Positions 1 through 4,771 of a stretch of 5,827 nt of DNA are shown piece by piece (positions within the stretch are counted from its first letter, which is position 1; every line of letters begins with the position of its first letter). Below the pieces are notes generated by a model. The model had not been told where the DNA came from, did no database searches, and saw nothing but the letters and a program-made list of their open reading frames with translations. Source of the stretch: JAEUSE01 sp964648985 (GTDB lineage Bacteria > Patescibacteriota > Doudnabacteria > UBA920); NCBI GenBank assembly GCA_964648985.1, contig CAZYMS010000033.1, positions 1 through 5,827 of the forward strand. The letters are read 5' to 3'. A program made the translations under genes and the position numbers.

Positions 1-74
1 TGGCAGGGGGTGTAGGAATCGAACCCACGCGAGCGGTTTTGGAGACCGCCGTACTACCACTATACGAACCCCCC
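1..74 (-). tRNA. tRNA-Trp (anticodon CCA)
   Basis: Read on the minus strand this folds as a full cloverleaf. The anticodon stem is GCGGT/ACCGC (plus-strand 45-49 and 33-37) around the loop CTCCAAA, giving anticodon CCA (plus-strand 40-42), which reads UGG. The T arm is GTGGG-TTCGATT-CCTAC and the D arm has a 4-bp stem. The discriminator base is G73, as expected for bacterial tRNA-Trp, and the 3' CCA is encoded (plus-strand 1-3). The acceptor stem GGGGGGU/ACCCCCU has a G1-U72 wobble at its end, which is unusual. It lies 60 bases downstream of rpmG on the same strand with no terminator between, so read-through from tRNA-Thr/rpmG is plausible. Confidence 0.96.
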
Positions 75-80
75 ATTATC

Positions 81-123
81 TAAAATTCCAAATGCCAAAT
101 TTCAAATGACAAGTGGAATTTTA
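81..123. repeat. 10-bp inverted repeat enclosing degenerate 7-base repeats
   Basis: The arms TAAAATTCCA (81-90) and TGGAATTTTA (114-123) are perfect complements separated by 23 bases. Spanning the left arm and spacer is a run of four imperfect 7-base units: CCAAATG (88-94), CCAAATT (95-101), TCAAATG (102-108) and ACAAGTG (109-115). The element fills most of the gap between the rpmG stop codon and tRNA-Trp. It has no T-tract typical of an intrinsic terminator on the minus strand, so it is better viewed as an intergenic repeat or an RNA-processing hairpin than as a terminator. Confidence 0.6.
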
Positions 124-134
124 AATACCTGCTC

Positions 135-302
135 TTATTTAGTTTCTCTGTGCAAAGTTTTCTTCTTGCAGTGCTTGCAGAACTTTTGAAATTCCAACCG
201 CTTGCGGTTGTTTGCGGTAGCGCTTTTCTTGTTGCGGCGAGACTGGTAGTTCAAATGTTTGCAAACGGTACACTCAAGGTGTATGAGACGTTCTTGGGAC
301 AT
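135..302 (-). CDS. rpmG: 50S ribosomal protein L33
   Basis: This 55-residue gene encodes L33, a small zinc-ribbon protein of the large ribosomal subunit. The translation begins MSQERLIHLECTVCKHLNYQ and ends in CKHCKKKTLHRETK. The two CxxC pairs (C11/C14 and C42/C45) match the zinc-binding form of L33, and the basic middle (RRNKKSATANNRKR) and the overall length are normal for the family. The start is ATG at 302, with a weak AAAGG about 10 bases upstream. The position between tRNA-Thr and tRNA-Trp on the same strand is the order found in many bacteria ahead of secE and nusG, which supports the call independently. No strong promoter is visible in the spacer upstream, so it is probably co-transcribed with tRNA-Thr. 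Confidence 0.97.
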   Translation of the reverse strand: MSQERLIHLECTVCKHLNYQSRRNKKSATANNRKRLEFQKFCKHCKKKTLHRETK

Positions 303-406
303 GTCTTAATGACCTTTGACACTTAACAAATGACATTTAGCCGTTACAAGCTAATGACCAAATGTAAGTAGTTAATTGTTTTACTTTGCTTTACAGCACT
401 ATTTCA

Positions 407-424
407 ATTTCGCTAGATCGAAAT
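407..424 (-). other. Stem-loop in the tRNA-Thr/rpmG spacer
   Basis: ATTTCG (407-412) pairs with CGAAAT (419-424) around a 6-base loop. No U-tract follows on the minus strand, so it does not look like a terminator. It is the third stem-loop after tRNA-Thr in the predicted transcript and may be an RNA-processing or stability element. Chance occurrence is possible. Confidence 0.4.
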
Positions 425-454
425 AATACTCCAAGCGTTTCTTTAGAGGCTGGA

Positions 455-467
455 CCCGCTAAACGGG
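455..467 (-). other. Short GC stem-loop in the tRNA-Thr/rpmG spacer
   Basis: CCCG (455-458) pairs with CGGG (464-467) around 5 bases. An outer AGG/CCT pairing (447-449 with 468-470) is possible across a one-sided internal bulge. It lies 5 bases from the larger hairpin next to tRNA-Thr, so the two could form one processing structure in the minus-strand transcript. Confidence 0.4.
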
Positions 468-472
468 CCTGT

Positions 473-491
473 CACCACGCTAAGCGTGGTG
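473..491 (-). other. 8-bp hairpin abutting the tRNA-Thr 3' end
   Basis: CACCACGC (473-480) and GCGTGGTG (484-491) form a perfect 8-bp stem with a 3-base loop. In the minus-strand transcript it follows tRNA-Thr directly and its outer two base pairs use the last C and the A of the encoded CCA (490-492). No U-tract follows, so it is more likely a 3'-processing signal or structural boundary than a terminator. Confidence 0.6.
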
Positions 492-565
492 GAGCCGGCT
501 GTCGGACTCGAACCGACCACCTACGGTTTACAAAACCGTTGCTCTACCGGATGAGCTAAGCCGGC
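490..565 (-). tRNA. tRNA-Thr (anticodon UGU)
   Basis: The minus strand folds as a standard 76-base tRNA with encoded CCA (plus-strand 490-492). The acceptor stem is GCCGGCT/AGCCGGC with discriminator U. The anticodon stem is ACGGT/ACCGT around the loop TTTGTAA, giving anticodon UGU (plus-strand 530-532), which reads ACA and other threonine codons. The T loop is a canonical GGTTCGAGTCC. It heads the minus-strand cluster with rpmG and tRNA-Trp. The nucleotide after CCA starts another CCA, so the primary transcript reads CCACCA. Confidence 0.97.
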
Positions 566-567
566 CA

Positions 568-828
568 ATGAGATTTGGAATACTCTACTTGCCCCACTCA
601 CGCACTTTAACAGAAAATGCGGATGAGGCTGCTGGGAGACGGCCCAAATACGTACTTTTAGGGTCCAAGCACGTAAAAGAACTGTACCATAATCCGCACT
701 CCCTGTCTAGACACTTATGGCTTACCCTAGGTATAATCCACTCCCTTCCCCTGTTACAGTGGGACTTTGTAGATGCCAAAACAGCGCGGCATCTGGATTG
801 GGTGAGCTCAAAGTATAAGAAGCAGTAG
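568..828 (+). CDS. Doubtful small ORF, hypothetical protein
   Basis: This is an 86-codon open frame that I do not recognise. It is histidine- and leucine-rich with a mildly hydrophobic stretch around residues 50-65 (LWLTLGIIHSLPLLQW). Its ATG lies 3 bases past the 5' end of tRNA-Thr on the other strand, so any ribosome binding site or promoter would have to sit inside the tRNA gene, and none is visible. A TTG at 589 is a possible later start behind a weak GGAA. An 84-codon ORF is open on the opposite strand over the same bases, so openness alone is weak evidence. It may well be non-coding or the remnant of a decayed gene. Confidence 0.2.
   Translation: MRFGILYLPHSRTLTENADEAAGRRPKYVLLGSKHVKELYHNPHSLSRHLWLTLGIIHSLPLLQWDFVDAKTARHLDWVSSKYKKQ
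582..610 (-). promoter_or_regulatory. Possible promoter for tRNA-Thr/rpmG/tRNA-Trp
   Basis: On the minus strand, TTAAAG (plus-strand 605-610) and TAGAGT (582-587) are separated by 17 bases, with the -10 ending 16 bases before the tRNA-Thr 5' end. The spacing is ideal but the boxes match the sigma-70 consensus poorly (3/6 and 4/6). Position is the main support. Confidence 0.35.
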
Positions 829-919
829 ATAAGTACCATTTCATACCTTCATTCTTTTCTCCCCGCAAGCCAAACAGTATACATGACGAAAAAGCACAAG
901 AATGTAAGCTGTTACTATC

Positions 920-950
920 TTTTCCGGAAAAATATTGTATACTATATATT
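920..950 (+). promoter_or_regulatory. Possible promoter region for the pseudophosphatase operon
   Basis: There are two overlapping -10 candidates, TATACT (938-943) and TATATT (945-950), both 5/6 matches to TATAAT. No convincing -35 box lies 16-18 bases upstream. Instead there is a perfect 12-base palindrome, TTTTCCGGAAAA (920-931), at about the -35 position, which could bind a regulator. A start near 950-957 would give a leader of roughly 60 bases before the ATG at 1015. Confidence 0.4.
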
Positions 951-1014
951 AGTTATCTAGATGGCATCCTGAAAGAAATAGCAACCAGCACAGAACGATT
1001 GGATAACACTTTCC

Positions 1015-3042
1015 ATGGAAACACTTGAAACAAACGTTGCCAAAATTCAAATTGGCAATAGCAAACAAACAAATACCTACGTTACCACCCTTGCAGAGCG
1101 CACAGTGCACGAAGACTGCGAGCTCTTTGCGGTTGTCGCGCTCCCCCTTCTTAACCCGGCAGCAGCAGATGACTGTGAGCGTATTGGCAGTGGCATACTT
1201 GGAGCGCTCCGTCGCTGTTTTAAACGAAGCGCCAACGAGAATACATTCGAGGTGGCTCTGGGGGAAATAAATGACGAAATAGGAAAACTCGCAAGTCTCG
1301 GTCAGCATAATTGGACCGGCAAAATTTCTGCAGTCATAGGCGCCCGACTCGGGAGTCGCTTTTACGTTACAGCTACCGGCAAGGCCAGCGCCCTACTTAT
1401 GCGCGCTGGAGAGTTCAGCGAAATTACCGAAACCTCAAACCCTAAACATGTTCTGAAAACCTTTGATACATTCTCCGCAGGAAAAATAAAAGTTGGCGAT
1501 GTACTCATTGTTACTACAGCTGAACTGTTTAATCACGTTTCCATAGATCGTATTAAAAACATACTGAGCCAAAATACGTTGGAGATTGCAGCCCAGGAAA
1601 TGGTCCGTATTATAGAAGACACGGCTGGTCCGGAAGTTGCATTTGGCACTTTACTCCTTCAGGAAACAGAGCCCCTCATGGTAAGCGAGGGCATTCAAAC
1701 CAGTGACTTTGTAGCACAGCCGGGCAAAAGCAAATTACTGGACGGTCTTAGTGGCAAGGCAAAACAGGTTATGAGCCGTGAGTCAGCCCTGAAAATATGG
1801 CAAACAGTCCGTACTGCAACCAAGCGTCGCCCAAACCTCAGCATGAAGAAACTGTCTGGCATGGCTTTGGCAGGCAGCTCTGCTGGACTTTCGCGTATTA
1901 AAGAACAAGCACAAAATTATAAAAACATAGACTTTAAAGCGCCAGTTTCTATGTTTAAAGGATTTAGCAAATCTAAAAAGTTCTTTGCTATTTCAGTGCT
2001 CGTATTGCTACTAGCTGTAATAGTGAACCTCTTTGTGGCGCGAGGGAAACGGAATGTAACCAGCTCCGCCACAACCTTTGAACAAAATAAAACAACCGTT
2101 GTAAAAATCTTGAGCGATGCAGATGGTAAGTTAGTATTTAAAGACGAGCTTACGGCAAGCAGTCTCATAAATGAAGCACGCGAAAAAGTAAAGACGCTAG
2201 CTCCAGCAAATGCAGCCCAAGAACAAGCAAAGGCGGACTTGGAAAAACAAATTATAGAACTTACGCAGCGAATAAATAAAATAGAAACACCGACTATTAC
2301 GTCACTTGCCACTCTAAGCAATTCCGGCAATCTTATCGCTCTTCCTAATATACTTGCAACCGCCACGGGTAAAGTAGTAGTCAGTTACAATATAAATACC
2401 AAAACAACTGAAGACGGTACCCTCCGAACAAATACTGACATAGTAGATAGCGCATATATTTCCGACACCCAAGCACTGATTTTTGATGGGCAGGGGCTTA
2501 ATATATGGAACTACAGTAAAGGCACGAATGGCGGTGAGTTTTTCCTCAATGTACCTAAGGCTTCCGACTTTATGGGCTTTGTCCGCTATCCTACCAACAA
2601 CCGTGTATATACAGCAGACGTAAATCTTGGACAAGTCATTAGTTATCTGCTTACGGGCAGCACTATAAGCAAACCTGTAGTCTCTGTAAAAGATAGCGCC
2701 ATTAAAGATGCACAGGATATTGCCGTAGACGGTAATGTCTATGTACTTACAAAAACCGGAGTTAATAAATATAACGCTGGTAAGCCTGCGGCATTTACTT
2801 TTCCCGTGCTCGCAGAAGCTTTTTCTGGCAAAGGGAAACTGTATACTGATACAAAATCGAAAAACCTATACATATTAGATAGTAACGGCCGTATTATTAT
2901 TACCGACAAAACAGGTAAGCTTACAAAAATCCTTCAGAGCAATGAGCTTACCGGGGCTACCGATTTTACGGTAGACGAAACGAATAAAACCATATTTGTA
3001 CTACGCTCAGGAAGTTTACTCGAACTTCATTATTCTCTATAA
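1015..3042 (+). CDS. Membrane-anchored PP2C-like pseudophosphatase with C-terminal beta-propeller
   Basis: The 675-residue protein has four recognisable parts. Residues about 1-220 follow the layout of a PPM/PP2C serine/threonine phosphatase domain, including the GxxLGSRFYVTATGKASALLMR strands and a VGDVLIVTTAELF segment. The metal-binding positions are lost, however: the DGxGG site reads VALPLLNP, GDSR reads TGKA, SDGL reads TAEL, and GGxDN reads AGPEV. Catalysis is therefore unlikely, and a binding or scaffold role is inferred. A transmembrane helix spans about 323-342 (FFAISVLVLLLAVIVNLFVA). A charged coiled coil follows at about 350-425. Residues about 427-675 contain repeated short beta-strand units (VYVLTKTGVNKY, LYILDSNGRI, IFVLRSGSLLELHY) typical of a beta-propeller, probably outside the cell if the N-terminus is cytoplasmic. 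The ATG at 1015 is the only start after an in-frame TAG at 979 but lacks a Shine-Dalgarno. It is co-transcribed with the gene 4 bases downstream. Confidence 0.85.
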   Translation: METLETNVAKIQIGNSKQTNTYVTTLAERTVHEDCELFAVVALPLLNPAAADDCERIGSGILGALRRCFKRSANENTFEVALGEINDEIGKLASLGQHNWTGKISAVIGARLGSRFYVTATGKASALLMRAGEFSEITETSNPKHVLKTFDTFSAGKIKVGDVLIVTTAELFNHVSIDRIKNILSQNTLEIAAQEMVRIIEDTAGPEVAFGTLLLQETEPLMVSEGIQTSDFVAQPGKSKLLDGLSGKAKQVMSRESALKIWQTVRTATKRRPNLSMKKLSGMALAGSSAGLSRIKEQAQNYKNIDFKAPVSMFKGFSKSKKFFAISVLVLLLAVIVNLFVARGKRNVTSSATTFEQNKTTVVKILSDADGKLVFKDELTASSLINEAREKVKTLAPANAAQEQAKADLEKQIIELTQRINKIETPTITSLATLSNSGNLIALPNILATATGKVVVSYNINTKTTEDGTLRTNTDIVDSAYISDTQALIFDGQGLNIWNYSKGTNGGEFFLNVPKASDFMGFVRYPTNNRVYTADVNLGQVISYLLTGSTISKPVVSVKDSAIKDAQDIAVDGNVYVLTKTGVNKYNAGKPAAFTFPVLAEAFSGKGKLYTDTKSKNLYILDSNGRIIITDKTGKLTKILQSNELTGATDFTVDETNKTIFVLRSGSLLELHYSL

Positions 3043-3046
3043 CAAC

Positions 3047-3619
3047 ATGAAGCGCTTTACTGAAACAGGCTCGTCCGCACAGGAAGCCGTGCCATTTTCT
3101 CCACATGCTACTGAACAGACCACTGAGAGAGACGCAACCGAACGCTTTTGGCAAGAAAAACTAGAGACAATAAGGGCCGTAGCCATTCGGCGAGGAGGCC
3201 CACTTGAACGAGGCATAGAGAATCCTGTGGTAGCAATAAATCTTTTAGGCTTTGCTACAACTCAATCGTGCGAAGGCCACAAAAATAAAGTTGGATTATG
3301 GAATCCACCGTTTGTGGATTTTGCACCCCAGACTCCTATTGATCAAATACCGGAAGCGGAAGCAAGAGCGGCTACAGAAGCCGCAAGAACAGACATGGAG
3401 AAATTATTGGCTGAGTTTTATAGCGGCCAGGCTGTTGCTCCAGATGAAATAATACAAATAGCGCAACACAGTTCAGTAGGAACATGTCGTTTACAATGCT
3501 GCGGCGGAGCAGACATAAACCTTATACCTGAAGAAGAAAAACTACAACGGGTTACGCGCTATAGAAACGAGATGTCTCGTTTCGCGAATTTTCTAAAAAC
3601 GAAAATTCGGCCCCAGTAA
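3047..3619 (+). CDS. Uncharacterised protein with TTQSCEGH motif
   Basis: This 190-residue soluble protein has no signal peptide or membrane helix, and I cannot assign it a function. The first 30 residues are polar and probably disordered. Residues 34-48 form a likely helix. The core, 58-92, reads ENPVVAINLLGFATTQSCEGH and continues to NPPFVDF. C75, E76 and H78 in the SCEGH motif, with D91, look like a metal or catalytic site. I recall similar 'LNLLG..T..SCEGH' segments in hypothetical proteins of candidate-phyla bacteria, but this is from memory. An alanine/glutamate helix (103-125) and a cysteine group (C147, C151, C152 in GTCRLQCCGG) follow. The ATG at 3047 is preferred over an upstream TTG at 2996, which would overlap the previous gene. 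There is no Shine-Dalgarno, so translation coupling to the upstream gene is likely. Confidence 0.8.
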   Translation: MKRFTETGSSAQEAVPFSPHATEQTTERDATERFWQEKLETIRAVAIRRGGPLERGIENPVVAINLLGFATTQSCEGHKNKVGLWNPPFVDFAPQTPIDQIPEAEARAATEAARTDMEKLLAEFYSGQAVAPDEIIQIAQHSSVGTCRLQCCGGADINLIPEEEKLQRVTRYRNEMSRFANFLKTKIRPQ

Positions 3620-3735
3620 TAGCTGCTTTATGTTTGATATGTATGTAAGTTATAGTGGATACACGACCCTATACTAAGCAAATCGTCCATCGCCCTCTCA
3701 GTATTACTGCTGCAATGCATAGAGTTTCATTTACA

Positions 3736-3756
3736 CACCCTACAAGGGTGCTTTTT
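3736..3756 (+). terminator. Intrinsic terminator of the pseudophosphatase operon
   Basis: CACCCT (3736-3741) and AGGGTG (3745-3750) form a 6-bp stem with a 3-base loop, followed by CTTTTT (3751-3756). It lies 117 bases after the stop codon of the SCEGH gene. The complementary strand has no T-tract, so it acts only in the plus direction. Confidence 0.85.
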
Positions 3757-3773
3757 ATATGTCCAATACTTTT

Positions 3774-3802
3774 TTGACCTAGAACTGTTGATTTGATACT
3801 TT
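3774..3802 (+). promoter_or_regulatory. Promoter of the EEP-family gene (extended -10)
   Basis: TTGACC (3774-3779, 5/6 match) is followed after 17 bases by TACTTT (3797-3802), which carries the extended -10 dinucleotide TG at 3794-3795. It sits just after the upstream terminator, and the predicted start is near 3808-3810, at the base of a stem-loop. Confidence 0.65.
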
Positions 3803-3806
3803 ATAA

Positions 3807-3822
3807 GGTCCACTTTCGGACC
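3807..3822 (+). promoter_or_regulatory. 5'-terminal leader stem-loop
   Basis: GGTCC (3807-3811) pairs with GGACC (3818-3822) around a 6-base loop. It begins 4 bases after the -10 box, so it would cap the 5' end of the mRNA, and ends 10 bases before the Shine-Dalgarno, leaving that site free. Such 5' stems are known to slow mRNA decay in other bacteria; that role here is inferred. Confidence 0.55.
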
Positions 3823-3832
3823 AAAAACACAC

Positions 3833-3838
3833 AGGAGG
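3833..3838 (+). promoter_or_regulatory. Strong Shine-Dalgarno that fixes a GTG start
   Basis: A full AGGAGG sits 6 bases before the GTG at 3845. This decides the start codon of the EEP-family gene over later ATG codons such as codon 4. Confidence 0.9.
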
Positions 3839-3844
3839 AACTGC

Positions 3845-4615
3845 GTGAAAGTTATGTTTTTAAACGCTTGGGGTATAAAGCAACCCCAACACTTCTTTCC
3901 ATTCATTACAGAATGGGCAGACAAGGTAGATGTGTTTGCATTGCAGGAGATTTTCTCCAGTCGGACGGAACGCATTCACGATGGTGCGCTTATGAACGGC
4001 TATGAACAACTCATCTCCCTACTGCCTAACCACCACGGCCTATTCGCCCCAAGCTCCAGTGAGTTCGGCCACACCGGACCAGTAGACTTCCAAGTCTTCT
4101 TCGGACTTGCACTCTTCGTCCACAAAAGACTGGACATTCAGAGCTACAGAACTTCATTTATTGCCGGTAACTACAATGTTCCTATTGTGGTAAACGGCAA
4201 ACCTCGCGGACCAAAGAATATGCAAGGCTTAGAAGTGGCTCATGACAATAAGCCATTGCGTATCTTTAATCTGCATGGCCTGTGGACGGGCGGAGGAAAA
4301 GGCGACTCTGCGGAACGCTTTGAACAGACACACCAAATTCTGCGCCATGTAAACGGCACTGAAGCAGCAACAATACTTGGTGGGGATTTCAACCTCGAAC
4401 CCAGCACCCGAAATATTCGCCTACTGGAAAGCAGGGGTTTTGATAACCTTATTAAACGCCACCAGGTGCAAAATACCCGAAGCAACGTTCACTACCATAA
4501 AGTAGTGCGGCATGCAGACTACGTGTTTACCAGAAGCATCCGCGTAGCAGACTTTAGAGTGCTACCCGCGCACGAAGTCTCCGATCATTTACCGCTTTTG
4601 GTAACCCTTCCGTAA
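3845..4615 (+). CDS. Endonuclease/exonuclease/phosphatase (EEP) family hydrolase
   Basis: The 256-residue protein matches the EEP fold (DNase I, exonuclease III, inositol phosphatases), a family of metal-dependent phosphodiesterases and phosphatases. The catalytic motifs appear in order: N7 in MFLNAWG, E35 in FALQE (metal ligand), H144 in FNLHGLW, D181 and N183 in GGDFNLEP, D225 in HADYVFT, and the terminal D247-H248 in VSDHLPL. All key residues are present, so it should be active. Length is typical of single-domain members. There is no signal peptide or membrane helix, so it is cytoplasmic. It lacks clear features for choosing between a DNA, RNA or small-molecule substrate. The GTG start is set by a perfect Shine-Dalgarno. 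It is a single-gene unit with its own promoter and terminator, next to a ligase gene with a similar leader. Confidence 0.93.
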   Translation: MKVMFLNAWGIKQPQHFFPFITEWADKVDVFALQEIFSSRTERIHDGALMNGYEQLISLLPNHHGLFAPSSSEFGHTGPVDFQVFFGLALFVHKRLDIQSYRTSFIAGNYNVPIVVNGKPRGPKNMQGLEVAHDNKPLRIFNLHGLWTGGGKGDSAERFEQTHQILRHVNGTEAATILGGDFNLEPSTRNIRLLESRGFDNLIKRHQVQNTRSNVHYHKVVRHADYVFTRSIRVADFRVLPAHEVSDHLPLLVTLP

Positions 4616-4650
4616 CCCATTGCGTACCATGTAACTTTCCCTGCTTAACT

Positions 4651-4689
4651 TGAGCAACTTGCCGCTCCGGCAACTGCTCATTTTATTTT
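4651..4689 (+). terminator. Intrinsic terminator of the EEP-family gene
   Basis: The outer stem TGAGCA/TGCTCA (4651-4656 with 4675-4680) and inner stem TTGCC/GGCAA (4659-4663 with 4669-4673) form a long hairpin with a 5-base loop, followed by TTTTATTTT. It lies 35 bases after the stop codon. Confidence 0.93.
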
Positions 4690-4702
4690 ACTTACGGACT
4701 GC

Positions 4703-4731
4703 TTTACAAAACATGTATTTTGTATCATAAT
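4703..4731 (+). promoter_or_regulatory. Promoter of the ATP-dependent ligase gene
   Basis: TTTACA (4703-4708) and CATAAT (4726-4731) each match the sigma-70 consensus at 5 of 6 positions and are 17 bases apart. Transcription would start near 4737-4739, giving a leader of about 35 bases. Confidence 0.75.
4705..4724. promoter_or_regulatory. 20-bp inverted repeat overlapping the ligase promoter
   Basis: TACAAAA (4705-4711) and TTTTGTA (4718-4724) are perfect 7-bp arms around CATGTA. The repeat covers part of the -35 box and most of the spacer, the usual place for a repressor operator. The regulator is unknown, and A/T-rich symmetry can arise by chance. Confidence 0.4.
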
Positions 4732-4735
4732 ATGC

Positions 4736-4750
4736 TTTCGCTCTTCGAAA
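4736..4750 (+). promoter_or_regulatory. 5'-terminal leader stem-loop of the ligase mRNA
   Basis: TTTCG (4736-4740) pairs with CGAAA (4746-4750) around a 5-base loop. It starts 4 bases after the -10 box and ends 9 bases before the Shine-Dalgarno, the same layout as the EEP gene's leader but with unrelated stem sequence. Confidence 0.5.
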
Positions 4751-4759
4751 ACTTGTAGT

Positions 4760-4765
4760 AGGAGG
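4760..4765 (+). promoter_or_regulatory. Strong Shine-Dalgarno that fixes a TTG start
   Basis: AGGAGG stands 6 bases before TTG at 4772, identical in sequence and spacing to the site of the EEP gene. It supports the rare TTG codon as the true start of the ligase. Confidence 0.9.
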
Positions 4766-4771
4766 AAACAA

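Larger units (their letters stand above)
566..1014. other. Divergent intergenic region
   Basis: This 449-base gap separates tRNA-Thr (minus) from the pseudophosphatase operon (plus). It holds a weak minus-strand promoter near 582-610, a plausible plus-strand promoter near 920-950, and ORFs of 86 and 84 codons lying over each other on opposite strands (568-828 and 585-839). A 7-bp stem-loop AGATGCC/GGCATCT sits at 771-777 and 788-794. I see no additional tRNA, rRNA or recognisable structured RNA in it. Confidence 0.6.

Noticed and set aside
88..115. CRISPR array from the short repeats near tRNA-Trp
   Set aside because: Units are 7 bases, contiguous and imperfect, with no spacers and no cas genes nearby.
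490..565. tRNA genes as an integration site for a mobile element
   Set aside because: No duplicated tRNA 3' end, integrase or abrupt compositional change was seen in the window.
585..839. 84-codon minus-strand ORF in the divergent gap
   Set aside because: Odd cysteine/serine-rich composition, no ribosome binding site, and it would run over the likely tRNA-Thr promoter.
883..960. 25-codon ORF starting MTKKHKN upstream of the pseudophosphatase gene
   Set aside because: No ribosome binding site, it spans the predicted promoter boxes, and its A/T-rich end encodes only a biased IVYYILVI tail; likely chance.
1917..2634. Two long minus-strand ORFs inside the pseudophosphatase gene
   Set aside because: They are antisense shadows of a clearly coding frame and show no family features or translation signals.
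1014..3042. UGA recoded as glycine, as in some candidate-phyla bacteria
   Set aside because: All five convincing genes read through without in-frame UGA and end at TAA, with conserved glycines encoded by GGN.
2996..3046. 17-codon N-terminal extension (TTG start) for the SCEGH protein
   Set aside because: It lies inside the end of the previous gene in another frame and has no Shine-Dalgarno; the ATG at 3047 fits an operon gap of 4 bases.
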